Assembly (NCBI GenBank): GCA_963825685.1
Contig: CAWGUD010000006.1
Span: 248,001 to 312,000 of the forward strand
Length of the DNA: 64,000 nucleotides
Source: JAOUEA01 sp963825685
Lineage (GTDB): Bacteria > Actinomycetota > UBA4738 > HRBIN12
Direction: 5' to 3'
Shown: piece after piece, positions 20,846-31,213 of the stretch
How the letters are laid out: the number at the start of each line of letters is the position of its first letter
Numbering within the stretch: the stretch's first letter is position 1
Notes under the pieces: generated by a model
The model's database searches: none
Told to the model about the DNA's origin: nothing
The model's input: only the letters and a program-made list of their open reading frames with translations
Made by a program: the position numbers and the translations under genes

Positions 20846-21740
20846 ATGCTCGAGCTGACCGGTCTGCGCCGAACGTTCGGCGACCTCGTGGCGCTCGACG
20901 ACGTCTCGTTCACCGTGCCCGAGGGGCGCATCGTGGGGTTCGTCGGGCCGAACGGGGCGGGCAAGACCACCGCGATGCGCATCGCCCTCGGCGTGCTGAC
21001 GCCCGACGCCGGTACGGTGCGCTGGCGCGGCGAGGCCGTCGATGCACGGGTACGCCGTCGCTTCGGCTACATGCCCGAGGAGCGTGGCCTCTATCCGAAG
21101 ATGCGGGTCCTCGATCAGCTCGTCTACCTGGCGAGGCTGCACGGGGTCGGCAAGGCCGACGGCGCGGCGCCGGGCCGAGGAGACGATCGAGGTGCTCGGC
21201 GTGGCCGAGCGCGCGACCGATCGCGTCGAGGCGCTCTCCCTCGGCAACCAGCAGCGCGTGCAGCTGGCCTCGGCGCTCGTGCACGAGCCCGACCTGCTCG
21301 TGCTCGACGAGCCGTTCTCGGGTCTGGATCCGGTCGGGGTCGACGTGCTGTCGGGCGTGCTGCGTCGGCAGGCCGCGAACCACGGGGTGCCCGTGGTGTT
21401 CTCGAGCCATCAGCTCGAGCTCGTGGAACGGCTGTGCGACTCGGTCGTGCTGATCGACCGCGGACGCATCGTGGCCCAGGGGACGATCGGCGAGCTGCGG
21501 GCTCGCCGCGAGCGGCGACTCTTCGTCGTGCAGGTGCGCGGCGGAGCCGACGAGTGGTACGCGTCGGTCCCCGGCGTCGCGCTCGTCGAGGTGAGGACGG
21601 ACGGCGTCGTGCTCGAGCTCGCCGACGACGTCGACGAGCAGCGCGTGCTCGATCTCGCCCGGGCGTCGGGCGACGTCGTGCGGTTCGGGCCGGTGCATCC
21701 CACGCTCGCCGAGCTGTTCCGCGAGGTGGTGAGCGCGTGA
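20846..21740 (+). CDS. ABC transporter ATP-binding protein (NatA-like), one frame break
   Basis: About 297 residues with Walker A GPNGAGKTT, signature SLGNQQRVQL and Walker B LLVLDEPFSGLDPVG, followed by the NatA-type C-terminal domain. It energises the permease encoded next, probably for Na+, drug or peptide export. One surplus G near 21166 (gacggcgcgg for gacgcgcgg) shifts the frame between ARLHGVGKAD and AEETIEVLGV. The ATG at 20846 gives the family N-terminus (MLELTGLRRTFG); an in-frame ATG at 20819 sits only three bases after a TAAGCT box, too close to be likely. The stop overlaps the permease start as GTGA. Confidence 0.85.
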
Positions 21741-22972
21741 ACGAGCACCGCGCGACCGATCCGAGGCCGACCGACCGCGGCGCCTGGCGTCTGGTGGCGA
21801 TGCGCGATTTCCGGGTGCGGCTGCGGGACAAGGGCTTCTTCATCTCCACCGGCATCACGCTCGCGGTGCTGACGGTGTTCATCCTGCTTGCGGGCGTTCG
21901 GCGACGAGGTCACGCCCTCCTTCGACCTCGGCATCACGGGAACCGACGAGGCCGCGATCCAGCGGACCACGGCTGAGCTCGACGACGTGGCGGAGCGAGA
22001 GGGCGTGGAGCTGCGGGTCGCGTTCTGGGATGACGTCGAGGAGGCCGAGGCCGCGGTGCGCAGCGGACGGCTCGATGCGGCACTGGTCGACGACGAGTTG
22101 GTGGGGGACGACGCGGTCCCGGCCACGCTGACGCAGCTGGTCCGCAGCGCGCTCATCCGGGTGAGGATCGCGGCCGCGCTCGAGGCCGGGGGCGCGAGCG
22201 CCGCGCGAGATCGATGCGGTGCTGAACCAGCCCGCGATCGAGGTGCGGACGCTCGAACCGGAGGATCCCGACCGCGAGAAGAACGCCGGGATCGCCTTCA
22301 TCGCCGTGCTGCTCGCGTACGGCCAGCTCTTCGGATACGGGGTGTGGGTCGCGACCGGCGTGATCGAGGAGAAGGCGTCACGGGTGGTCGAGATCCTGCT
22401 CTCGGCGATCCGTCCGCGACAGTTGCTCGCCGGCAAGATCGCCGGCATCGGGCTGCTCGGCATCGTGCAGCTCGTGTTCATCGCCGCGTACGCGATCGGC
22501 CTCTCGGTCGTGACCGGAGCCCTCGACATCCCGGGCACGGCGATCGGGATCGCCCTCGTCGTGCTCGTCTGGTTCGTGATGGGCTTCGCGTTCTACGCGG
22601 GACTGTTCGCGGTCTCCGGATCGCTCGTCTCGCGCATGGAGGAGCTGCAGAACGCGATGGTGCCGATCAACCTGATCATCTTCATCTCGTTCTTCATCTC
22701 GATCGGGGCGCTCGAGAGCCCGGACTCGCCGCTCTCGGTCGTGGCGTCGATCCTGCCGTTCTCCTCGGCGCTCGCGATGCCCGTCCGCATCGCCTTGGGA
22801 TCGGCGACCCCTCAGCAGATCGCCCTCTCGATCTCGTTGCTCGTGGCCGGGACGGCGTCTGTTCGTCCCGCTGTCGGCCCGTCTGTATGCCGGCGCCGTG
22901 CTGAGGACCGGAGGCCGGGTGAAGCTCCGCGATGCGTGGCGATCCGCCCCGGCCACGAACGGTCGAGGCTGA
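21737..22972 (+). CDS. ABC-2 permease (NatB-like), three frame breaks
   Basis: About 410 residues after correction. A cytoplasmic N-terminus leads into one helix (FFISTGITLAVLTVFILL), then a ~180-residue extracytoplasmic domain, then five or six helices at the C-terminal end, as in NatB/YhaP permeases. GYGVWVATGVIEEKASRVVEILLSAI is the conserved element that contacts the ATPase. Frame changes lie near 21892, 22207 and 22857, each repaired by dropping one base; the last restores a C-terminus ending RLYAGAVLRTGGRVKLRD. It overlaps the ATPase gene by 4 bases and together they form one exporter. Confidence 0.82.
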
Positions 22973-22976
22973 GCCC

Positions 22977-23867
22977 ATGGCGGGCACCGGCTGGACCCGC
23001 GAGAACGTCTGGCACGCGCTGTCGGTGCTCCGCCACGGGCGGAACCCCGCCGCGACCGTCTACGACAGCATCGGCGCGGACTTCGTGGTCGCGCTCGCCC
23101 CGGGGTGGCTGAACCTCGGTCTGTGGGAGGGCGACGGGAGCGATCCGGAGGAAGCCCCGGTCGCCGTGCGACGTCTCGTGCGGACGATCGCGGCCGAGCT
23201 GCCGACCGACGGCGACGTGCTCGACGTCGGCAACGGCCTGGCGGAGCAGGACCCGCTGATCGCCGAGGTCGCTCGGACGCGATCGCTGACCGCGCTCAAC
23301 ATCACGCTGTCGCAGCTGATCGCAGGGAAGCCTCGCCTGGCCGAGGCCGGCGCGCAGGGCCTGAACGCCGACGCCACGCGGCTGCCGCTGCGCAGCGGCT
23401 CGTTCGACGGCGTGATCAGCGTCGAGGCGGCGTTCCACTTCCCGTCGCGCGCGCTGTTCTTCGCCGAGGCCTTCCGCGTGCTGCGTCCCGGCGGGGTGCT
23501 CTCGATGTCGGACATCCCGACGGTGCGGCTCCCTCGCACTCCGGGCGAGGCGATCGCGGCATGGACGCAGCTCCGGGCCTGGGGACTCGGCATGCACGCG
23601 GCGGCCACGGCCGACGAGATCGTGGGTCTCGCCTTCGACGCGGGGTTCGTCGACGTGCGGGCCGAGCCGGTGGGGGAGCGGGTGATCGGTCCGGCCCTGC
23701 GCTTCGTGCGCGACCGGCTCGACCGCGCTCACGGTGAGATCTCGACGAGCTACGAGCTCGCCGTGCGCCTGATGCTGCGCCAGGTGGACCTCTTGTGGGA
23801 ACGAGGCGTGCTCGACTACCTGCTGCTGCACGGGGTCAAGCCCGGCGGACCTTCTCCTGCGGACTAG
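22977..23867 (+). CDS. SAM-dependent methyltransferase (class I)
   Basis: 296 residues. Motif I is VLDVGNGLAEQD, with Asn where Cys is usual (GCG). ADATRLPLRSGSFDGVISVEAAFHF and VLRPGGVLSMSDIP are the UbiE/RebM-type motifs that follow. These enzymes methylate small molecules such as sterol-like, macrolide or glycoside substrates. It starts 4 bases after the permease stop, so it may be cotranscribed with the exporter, hinting at modification and export of the same compound; that link is inference. The stop overlaps that of the convergent AIM24 gene in CTAG. Confidence 0.82.
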   Translation: MAGTGWTRENVWHALSVLRHGRNPAATVYDSIGADFVVALAPGWLNLGLWEGDGSDPEEAPVAVRRLVRTIAAELPTDGDVLDVGNGLAEQDPLIAEVARTRSLTALNITLSQLIAGKPRLAEAGAQGLNADATRLPLRSGSFDGVISVEAAFHFPSRALFFAEAFRVLRPGGVLSMSDIPTVRLPRTPGEAIAAWTQLRAWGLGMHAAATADEIVGLAFDAGFVDVRAEPVGERVIGPALRFVRDRLDRAHGEISTSYELAVRLMLRQVDLLWERGVLDYLLLHGVKPGGPSPAD

Positions 23868-24541
23868 TTGCTCTTCGAGGGGAGCTGCGGGATCAACCAG
23901 CCGAGGAAGTCGGCGGGGCTCCGCGTCTGGATCCAGAGGGTGCCGGGGCCGGTGAACGTCGCCACCAGTCCCTCGCCCGAGAGCAGGGTCGACTTCCAAC
24001 CGCCGACCTTGTTGACCTCGTATCCGATGCCCTCGGTGAACGCGACGATGTGGCCGGTGTCGATCTTCAGGACCTCGCCGGGGCCGAGCTGGCGCTGCTC
24101 GATCGCCCCGTAGCTCGACACGAGCATGTCGCCGGCGCCGGTGCACCGGAGCAGGAAGAGTCCCTCGCCCGAGAAGAACGTCTTCGCGCCGCCCCACTTC
24201 GTGTCGACGTCGACGCCGGTCTCCGATGCGAGCCACGAGCCGGACTGCACCATCATCGGGGTCGAGGCGTCGACGGGCATGTGGACGATGTCGCCCGGCA
24301 GGGTGGGGGCGACGGTGAGCTCGCCGCCCTGCGGCGCGCGGAACGTGTTGATGAAGAAGCTCTCGCCGCCGAGCACCGACCGCTTCAGGCCCGCCATCAC
24401 GCCACCCTGCGCCTTCGTCTCGATCTCGACGCCGCCCGACATGCTCGTCATCGCCCCGGCCTCCGCCTTGATCTCGCCGCCGGCCGGGATCGCGATCACG
24501 CCCATCGCGAACGCCGGGCTGAACCTGATGTCGACCTGCAT
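23864..24541 (-). CDS. AIM24/TIGR00266 family protein
   Basis: 225 residues, almost all beta-strand, matching the AIM24 (TIGR00266) family over full length: AGAMTSMSGGVEIETKAQGG, GESFFINTFRAPQGGEL, FFSGEGLFLLRCTGAGDMLVSSYG, VNKVGGWKSTLLSGEG and the C-terminal IQTRSPADFLGWLIPQLP. The fold is a trimeric double-stranded beta-helix; the biochemical role in bacteria is not established. The ATG at 24541 is preceded by ggtcgacat-free sequence with a GGGAGG about nine bases upstream on its strand. Confidence 0.88.
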   Translation of the reverse strand: MQVDIRFSPAFAMGVIAIPAGGEIKAEAGAMTSMSGGVEIETKAQGGVMAGLKRSVLGGESFFINTFRAPQGGELTVAPTLPGDIVHMPVDASTPMMVQSGSWLASETGVDVDTKWGGAKTFFSGEGLFLLRCTGAGDMLVSSYGAIEQRQLGPGEVLKIDTGHIVAFTEGIGYEVNKVGGWKSTLLSGEGLVATFTGPGTLWIQTRSPADFLGWLIPQLPSKSN

Positions 24542-24578
24542 GTCGAGCCTCCCTCGGTGGGTCGTGGACCCGGCGAGC

Positions 24579-26261
24579 CTACCCGGGTCGACCCTCGAGC
24601 CCCATCTCGCGACGGAACGCCGGAAGCGGCAGCTGACCGAGTTCCAGCACCCGGTCGTGGAACCCGCGCAGGTCGAACCCCGGCTCGACGGCCGCCGCCT
24701 CGCGAGCACGTTCGATCTCGATCATGCCGATCGTGTAGGCGAGGGCCTGGCCGGGCTCGGTGATGTAGCGGTCGATCTCGATCACCGCGTCGGTGTGCGG
24801 CACGCCGCCGTCCTCGAGCACGGCGACCGACCGCTCGCGGCTCCAGCCCAACGCGTGCAGGCCCGTATCGGTCACGAGCCGAGCCGCGCGGTGGATCTGC
24901 GCATCGAGCATGCCGAGGCGTTCCCAGTCGTCCACGTACAGGCCCATCTCGTCGGCGAGGCGCTCCGCGTACAGCCCCCAGCCCTCGGCGAACGCGCTGC
25001 CGGCGTGCGTCCCCGCGAACCGTCGCAGGGCCGGCCGGTCGTCGACCTCCTGCTCGAGCGCGAGCTGGAAGTGGTGTCCGGGCACGGCCTCGTGGAACGT
25101 GACGGTCGCCATGATGTGGAGCGGACGGGTCGGCAGGTCGTAGCCGTTCACGTAGTAGATGCCGGGCCGCTCGCCGTCACCCGACGGCGCCCAGTAGTAG
25201 GCGAACGGCTGGTCGGCCTCGTGGAAAGGCTCGACGAGTCGCACCTGGCACGCCGACCGCGGCAGGCGTCCGAAGTACCGGGGGGCGGCGCCCATCGCGC
25301 GATCGATCTGCTCGTTCGCCATGTCGACCAGATGCTGGGGCGTGCCGGCGGTGTTCCTGCCCGATGCACCGTGGGCCGCGATCGCGGTGTTCGCATCGGG
25401 ATGACCGAGCCGCTCGGCGAGCGCGCGGCGCTCCTCCTGGATCGCGTCGAACCGTTCGAGGCCGAGCTCGTGGACCTGCGTCGGGTCGAGCGGCAGCGTC
25501 GTCCAGTTCAGGATCTGCGCGGCGTAGAGGTCCTCCCCACCCGGCAGCGCCGACAACCCGACGGTCTCCGTGGCGCGGGGCAGCAGGTCGCGGAGCACCT
25601 CGAGGTACGCGGCGAGCGCCGGGTTCAGCACGTCGCCGACGACTCCCTCGATCCGGTCGCGGGCCTCGTCGCCGCCGTCGGCGAGCGGGAGCATCGCCGG
25701 ACTCTCACGAGCGCCGAGGGCGAGCACGCGCTCGAGCTGGTCGATCGAGCGCGCCACGACGACCCGCGGCGAGGTCACGCCGGCGGCGATGCCGTCTCGG
25801 ATCACGTCGGCCCACGCGTCGAGGTAGGCGGGGAACGCGCGCAGCCTCGCCTCGTAGCGGTCGAGGCGCTCGGGCGTGTCGGCGCGCTGCAACGACGCGA
25901 TCACGGCGGGCATCGCGACCGGCCCCGAGAAGTAGCTCGCGGCGTAGAGGCGGTCGAGCCGGTGCTCGAGCTCGGAGAGCCCCCGGCGCGCGATCGCCTC
26001 GAGCACGTCCATCGTGCCGCGCTCGGAGGCCGGCAGCACGGAACGGTCGATCGTGGCGAGATCGTCGAGCGCCGCACGATGCACGGACGCGTCGTGGGCA
26101 CGCCCCGACTCGCTCGGGTCACCGAGCCGGTCGTCGAAGCGCTCGTCGCCGGCCTCGGTGCCGAGCAGCGGCGCGATCTCGATCAGCTCGAGCCAGTACC
26201 GGTCCGCCAGGGCGCGCGCGCGGTCCGTGTGGTCCTGTCGCGTGCCGACCACGGGATCCAT
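24579..26261 (-). CDS. DUF885 metallopeptidase-like protein
   Basis: 560 residues of the DUF885 family, helical zinc-peptidase relatives of M32/M3 type. The zinc motif is HEAVPGHH (HExxH form, within TVTFHEAVPGHHFQ near 370), with a downstream glutamate in AEGWGLYAE. No signal peptide is seen, so it is probably cytoplasmic. Related proteins hydrolyse peptides, but the natural substrate is unknown. The ATG at 26261 is seven bases after a TACCAT box, consistent with a leaderless message. It is divergent from the gene at 26316. Confidence 0.88.
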   Translation of the reverse strand: MDPVVGTRQDHTDRARALADRYWLELIEIAPLLGTEAGDERFDDRLGDPSESGRAHDASVHRAALDDLATIDRSVLPASERGTMDVLEAIARRGLSELEHRLDRLYAASYFSGPVAMPAVIASLQRADTPERLDRYEARLRAFPAYLDAWADVIRDGIAAGVTSPRVVVARSIDQLERVLALGARESPAMLPLADGGDEARDRIEGVVGDVLNPALAAYLEVLRDLLPRATETVGLSALPGGEDLYAAQILNWTTLPLDPTQVHELGLERFDAIQEERRALAERLGHPDANTAIAAHGASGRNTAGTPQHLVDMANEQIDRAMGAAPRYFGRLPRSACQVRLVEPFHEADQPFAYYWAPSGDGERPGIYYVNGYDLPTRPLHIMATVTFHEAVPGHHFQLALEQEVDDRPALRRFAGTHAGSAFAEGWGLYAERLADEMGLYVDDWERLGMLDAQIHRAARLVTDTGLHALGWSRERSVAVLEDGGVPHTDAVIEIDRYITEPGQALAYTIGMIEIERAREAAAVEPGFDLRGFHDRVLELGQLPLPAFRREMGLEGRPG

Positions 26262-26268
26262 GGCCAGG

Positions 26269-26274
26269 ATGGTA
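26269..26274 (-). promoter_or_regulatory. Leaderless-type -10 box of the DUF885 gene
   Basis: TACCAT on the minus strand, seven bases before the ATG at 26261. Confidence 0.5.
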
Positions 26275-26303
26275 CGAGGACCGACGTGTCGCGGGGGAGC
26301 GCG

Positions 26304-26309
26304 TACGCT
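26304..26309 (+). promoter_or_regulatory. Leaderless-type -10 box
   Basis: TACGCT, six bases before the ATG at 26316; arranged back to back with the DUF885 promoter box only 30 bases away. Confidence 0.5.
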
Positions 26310-26315
26310 GCACGC

Positions 26316-27237
26316 ATGCCCCGGCAGCCTTCCCCTCGGGCGATCGTCGGCGCGTCCGCCGTCGTGATCGCGCTCGTGGCCGCGATCGCGCTCGTCGCCG
26401 GACGCGACGTCGGCTCCGAGGCCGCCGAGCCGCTCGTGCGCCCGAACCCGGCCACCGGGCCGTTCGAGGGGCTCGGGGTCTGGGTCGACATCCACGACGA
26501 CGAGGCATGGGCCGACCCGGTCGGCGCGATCGACACGATGGCCTCGAACGGCGCCCAGACCCTGTTCCTGCAGACGTCGAACGGCGACCGATCCGTGCCG
26601 TTCGTGTACCGGGAGCAGACGGCGGTGTTCATCGAGGCGGCGCACGACCGCGACATCGGCGTCGTCGCCTGGTACCTGCCACACCTCACCGACCTCACGG
26701 TCGACCGGGCGCGCACACGGGCGGCGATCGCGTTCGCCACGCCGCGAGGCGATCGCTTCGACGGGTTCGCGCTCGACATCGAGTCCGCCGCCGTCCGCGA
26801 CCCGGAGCAGGCGCAGCGAACGGCTGATCCGTCTCTCCGAGCGACTGCGGCAGATCGTGGGCGACCGCTACCCGCTCGGCGCGATCGTGCCGTCGCCGGT
26901 GCGCCTCGTCGACGACGTCGCGTACTGGCCCGGGTTCCCGTGGGGAGACCTCGCGCGCATCTACGACGCGGTGTTGCCGATGACCTACTTCACGTACCGG
27001 GTGCACGGACCGGCCGAGACGGGCGCCTACGTGACCCGTGCGATCGAGGAGATCCGGGCGGGGGTGGGCAGCGACGAGGTGCCGATCCACGTGATCGGCG
27101 GGCTCGCGCGCGACGCGACCGGGCCCGAGACGCGCGCGTTCGTGAACGTCGTGCGCGATGCGGGCGCGGTCGGCGCGAGCTACTACACGCTGCCGTTCGT
27201 GAGCGAGGAGCAGTGGGCGATCCTGGGCCGGATCTGA
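26316..27237 (+). CDS. Membrane-anchored putative glycoside-hydrolase-like (TIM barrel) protein, one frame break
   Basis: About 306 residues. A signal anchor (AIVGASAVVIALVAAIALVAG) precedes a domain that looks like a beta/alpha barrel: FEGLGVWVDIHDD, GAQTLFLQTSNG, DIGVVAWYLPHL, FDGFALDIESAAV, then VLPMTYFTYRV and VIGGLARDATG. The D-x-E in LDIES and the MTY segment resemble catalytic strands of GH-like barrels, but I do not recognise a defined family. One base is surplus near 26817. It probably acts outside the cell on a carbohydrate or cell-wall component; this is inference. Confidence 0.65.
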
Positions 27238-27246
27238 GCCGGACGT

Positions 27247-27275
27247 TTGTCCCCCCGAGCCACCGTCGATAGGCT
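27247..27275 (+). promoter_or_regulatory. Sigma-70-type promoter of the DUF4333 lipoprotein gene
   Basis: TTGTCC (27247-27252) and TAGGCT (27270-27275) with a 17-base spacer. The leader that follows contains caggagg before the ATG at 27314, so this gene, unlike many neighbours, is leadered. Confidence 0.6.
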
Positions 27276-27313
27276 CGGTCGTCCCGTCCGACGACGCAGG
27301 AGGCTCCACGCCG

Positions 27314-27619
27314 ATGTCGATGCGCTCGCGCTCCGTCCGCTTCGCCGCCCTCGCCGTGCTCGCGCTCGCGGCCGCCGCGTGCACGAAGACGCTCGACACC
27401 GACGGGCTGGAGGGCGAGCTGAAGAGCCAGATCGAGGAGCAGACCGGCGGCGCGATCGCCTCGGTCGACTGCCCCGCCGACGTGGAGGTCGCGGCCGGCG
27501 CCACGTTCGAGTGCACCGCCGAGGAGGAGTCGGGCGCCACGTTCACGATCTCGGTCACGCAGCGCGACGATCAAGGCAACGTGGACTGGGAAGTCACCGA
27601 CGCGGGCGCGGCCGCCTGA
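27314..27619 (+). CDS. DUF4333-type lipoprotein
   Basis: 101 residues. A signal peptide ends in the lipobox LAAAAC, so Cys23 is the lipidated residue. The mature part carries two cysteines in SVDCPADVEVAAGATFECTAEEESGATFTISVTQ, the DUF4333 pattern common in actinobacterial lipoproteins. It is small, surface-anchored and of unknown function. GGAGG lies 10 bases before the ATG. The next gene starts 23 bases later. Confidence 0.85.
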   Translation: MSMRSRSVRFAALAVLALAAAACTKTLDTDGLEGELKSQIEEQTGGAIASVDCPADVEVAAGATFECTAEEESGATFTISVTQRDDQGNVDWEVTDAGAAA

Positions 27620-27642
27620 GCGCTCGCGCCCGAGGGGGAGAC

Positions 27643-28426
27643 GTGTTGCTCGAGGGGAAGCGGTTCCTGATCACCGGCGTGCTCACGCAGCAGTCGATCG
27701 CGTTCGCGGCCGCGCGGTCCGTGCAGGAGCAGGGCGGCGAGATCGTGCTCACGAACTTCGGGAGAGGCGTGAGCATCACCGAGAAGGTGGCCAAGCGCCT
27801 GCCCGACCCGCCCGACGTGCTCGAGCTCGACGTGAACGAGCCCGACCACGTCGTCGCGGTGCGCGACGAGCTCGCGAGCCGATGGGGATCGATCGACGGG
27901 TTCCTGCACGCGATCGCGTTCGCGCCCGCAGGACGCTCTCGGCGGCAACTTCCTCAACACGGAGTGGGAGAGCGTCGCGACGGCGGTCCGCACGAGTGCG
28001 TTCTCGCTGAAGGTGCTCGCGGTCGGCATGCTGCCGCTGATGCAGGAGCGCGGCGGCTCGATCGTCTCGCTCGACTTCGACGCGACGGTCGCCTGGCCGG
28101 TCTACGACTGGATGGGCGTGGCGAAGGCCGGGCTCGAGTCGGTCACCCGCTACCTCGCCCGCGACCTCGGGCCGAGGGGCGTGCGGGTGAACACGGTGAG
28201 CGCGGGTCCGGTGCGCACGATGGCCGGCAAGGGCATCCCCGGGTTCGACGCGATCACCGACACGTGGGGGCGGCGCGCGCCGCTCGGTTGGGACGTCACC
28301 GACCCGACGCCCGTCGGGAACACCGTCGCGTTCCTGCTCTCGGACCTGTCGAAGGGCATCACCGGCGAGATGATCCACGTCGACGGCGGCTTCCACGCGA
28401 TGGGCACGGATCTCTCGCTCGACTGA
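27643..28426 (+). CDS. fabI: Enoyl-[acyl-carrier-protein] reductase, FabI/InhA type, one frame break
   Basis: 260 residues after correction, strongly InhA-like. It opens GKRFLITGVLTQQSIAFAAARSVQEQGGEIVLTNFGR (NADH site); AIAFAP and YDWMGVAKAG carry the catalytic Tyr-x6-Lys; GPVRTMAGKGIPGF is the substrate-binding loop; it closes FHVDGG-like IHVDGGFHAMG. It performs the last reduction of each fatty-acid elongation cycle and is the isoniazid/triclosan-type target in relatives. The frame changes near 27932, where gcaggacgct stands for gcagacgct (PADALGGNFL). The GTG start is preceded by AGGGGGAG. Confidence 0.92.
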
Positions 28427-28431
28427 ACGCG

Positions 28432-30271
28432 TCACCGAAGGCCCGGGTGCACGCCCTCCTCGGTGCCGGTCAGCCGCTGCGCCCGGGCGATCACACGGAA
28501 GGCCTCCTTCAGGCCGCTGCGGGAGAACGAGCCGAGAGACGCAGGGTCGACGAAGTCGTCGGGCGGCTCGCCGGCCCCGACCTGACCGGCCTGGTGATGC
28601 AGGCGCACGTCCCAGAGGAAGTGGAACGCCTCCACGAGCTCGTCCGCGACCCGGTGCTCGATCGAGCCCGCCGCTGCGGCGCCGCGCAGGCGTCCGATCG
28701 TGTCCTTCGCGGTCACGCCGGCGCGGACCGCCCAGACACGCGCGAGGTTGTTCACGATCGTGATGCCGCCGTGCTTGATGTCGAGCCGGCCTGCGTGCTC
28801 ACCCTTGGCCTCCACCACGAGGTCGCGCAGGAAGCCGGTCGGGGGCTTCAGATCGAGCGCGCGGCGGGCCATCTGCCGCACGAAGGCCGGCCTCGCTCGG
28901 GCGCGGCGCATCGCGTCGTCGAGCGCGGGCTCGGCGCCGAGCGGGCCCGCGACCTGTCGGAAGTCGTAGCCGATCGACGAGAGCACGACGGCGTGCGGGT
29001 CGGCGCTGTCCATCCACGTGACGAACGCCTCGACGAACTCGCCGAGCGGTCGCCGCAGGGTGGGATGCGTCGCCATCGCGTCGCCCTCGCAGCGAGGGAT
29101 GCCTGCCGCCTCGAGCCCGGCCGTCACCCGCTCGGCGAGGTCGGCGAACCAGGGGTCGGGATCGGGCTCCCCGGGGACCGGGTCGTAGACGAGGGCGTGA
29201 TCCTGGTCGGTGCGCAGAGCCTGCTCCTGCCGCGCGGCGCTGCCGAGCGCGAGCCATGCCCACGCGCACGGAGGGTCGCCGAGATCGTCGATCGCGAGAG
29301 CGATCAGACGCTCGGTGATCGCGTCGACGACGAGGGCCGAGACGCGGCCCACGTCGATCGGGTCGGCGTGAGCGCGAACCATCGTCACCACGAGCTGGGG
29401 GAGATCGCGCCCGGCCGCGGCGACGTCGTCGGCCGTCGTCGCCCGCTCGATCGCGCTCTTCATCGCGAACGGCGTGTGCCGGCCGAGCCCCATCAGGTCC
29501 GTGTCGGTCACCACTCCGATCAGCTCGCCCGCCGGATCCGACCACCGGGAAGTGATGCACCCCCTGGGCGAACATCGCGAGCAGCGCGTCGCCGGCGAGC
29601 GTGTCGTGGCCGATCGTCCGCACCGGGAACGTCGCGATCGACTCGAGCGGGGTCGCCGGATCGGCCTGCGTGGCGACGACCCTCGTGCGGAGGTCACGAT
29701 CGGTCACGATGCCCCAGCCGTCGCGCATCGGCACGAGCAGCGAGGAGACCCGTTCCGCGGCCATGCGCGCGGCACCCTCGGTGATCGTCTCGGTCGGGTC
29801 GGCCGTGACCGGCGCCCGACGCACCAGGTCGCCCACCGGTCGCAGGCGGGCATCGGGCACGTCGGCAGCCGCATCGGTGGCTCGCGCGATGCGCCGGCGC
29901 ATGCTGCCGATCACGAACGACAGACCCGCGTGCGTCTCGAGCACCGGGTCCGCGGCCGGCTCCGGCACGAGGTAACACAGCGTGTCCTCATGTGCTCGCA
30001 CGGTGAGCGACGGCACGTCGTGGGCCAGCAGGGAGAACTGTCCGAACACCTCGCCCTCGAGCAGCAGGTCGAGCACCTGGCCGTCGTCCAGCAGCTCGAC
30101 GGCGCCCTTGCGCACCACGTAGAGGGCGCTCGCGGGCTCCCCACCCTGTTGCAGGATCACGGCCCCGGCCGGGAAGTGCTCGATCTCGACCGTGCGGGCG
30201 ACCTCGGCGAGCCGTTCGGCGTTCAGCTCGTCGAACGGCGGATACCGGCGCAGGAACCCCGCGATGTCCAC
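28432..30271 (-). CDS. cNMP-binding, CBS-pair and DUF294 nucleotidyltransferase signalling protein, one frame break
   Basis: About 612 residues. An N-terminal cyclic-nucleotide-binding fold (1-120: FPAGAVILQQGGEPASALYVVRKGAVELL) is followed by two CBS domains (about 150-270). Then comes DUF294 with LALGSAARQEQALRTDQDHALVYD, a GlnD/Pol-beta-type nucleotidyltransferase site, and the DUF294 C-terminal helical domain. It probably reads cAMP or adenylate state and modifies or signals to a partner. One surplus G near 29538 (gtcggatcc for gtcgatcc) lies in the second CBS domain (VVDPAGELIGVVTD). The GTG start is six bases after GATACT. Confidence 0.87.
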
Positions 30272-30277
30272 GGCGGG

Positions 30278-30283
30278 AGTATC
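30278..30283 (-). promoter_or_regulatory. Leaderless-type -10 box
   Basis: GATACT on the minus strand, six bases before the GTG at 30271; the same hexamer and spacing occur before cysM at 39569. Confidence 0.5.
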
Positions 30284-30316
30284 GCCGATGGCCTTCGGTG
30301 CCGGCGAGGCATATCG

Positions 30317-31143
30317 TCAGTTGCCGCCCCACTGCCCGTCGTACGGACCCCGGCCAGAGGCGCAGGCGGCGCCGCACCGGGCCGCGAACGCCAGCCCCCG
30401 CTCGATCTCCCACGACATGCCCAACGCGTACGTCAGCCCGGCCGCGAACGAATCGCCGGCGCCGTAGGCGTCGCCGGCGAGTCCGCGTGGCACCTCGACC
30501 GCCTCGTAGCGCCCGGTTCCTCCGCTCGCCGTCTCGAAGCGGCCGCCCGACGTCCCCTCCGTCCGAACGAGCAGCGGCGGCCGCCACGGCAGCGCCCCGG
30601 CGTCCACGTGCTCGGCGGGGTCGCGGTCGCTGCCCACGAGCGCGTCGGGCACGACGTCGGCATCGAGCAGCTCGTCGAGCACGCGCGTGGTCACGACCAT
30701 GACCCGTGCTCTGCGTGCCCGCCGGAAGGCACCGGCATCGCCCGCGGTCACGTACACGGCGTCGGTCTCGTCGAGCCGATCCCATGGCAGCGGGTCGTCG
30801 GTCGACGGAGCGAGCCGTCGTCCGAGCGTGGTGATCGTGCGCTCGCCCGCCGGGTCCACGAGCGTGAGGGCCCGCCTGGTGGGGTCGTCGCGTCGCGCCG
30901 CGTGCACATCGACGCCCAGCCGGCGAGCTCTCGGGCCGCGCGATCGCCGAGGTCGTCCGTGCCGAGTGACGTGAAGAAGTCGCAGGAGCCCGCGAGCTTC
31001 GCGAGCTGCACCGCGGCGACGGCACCGCCCCCGCCGGGTTCCTCCCAGTCGTCGGTCGAGTGCGCGATCTCGCCGGCGGCAGGGATGCGGTCGACCGTGC
31101 CGAACCAGACCCATTCGGTGTGTCCGACGACCGCGACGCGCAT
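30317..31143 (-). CDS. PfkB-family sugar/nucleoside kinase, one frame break
   Basis: About 275 residues of the ribokinase/PfkB fold. N-terminal VVGHTEWVWFGTVDRIPAAGEI and the glycine-rich EEPGGGGAVAAVQLAKLAG bind substrate; the C-terminal DAYGAGDSFAAGLTYALGM contains the catalytic Asp and anion hole (GAGD). It phosphorylates a sugar or nucleoside that cannot be specified. The frame changes near 30916, where one base appears missing (ARELAGLGVDVHAAR when restored), one of the few deletions in the window. It lies on the opposite strand to the amidohydrolase, starting 70 bases away. Confidence 0.82.
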
Positions 31144-31213
31144 CGAGCCAGTGTCTCGCGGAACTCCGTGAGATGTGCGACGGTCACATCAGCACGCACC
31201 GAGCGGGGGTGTC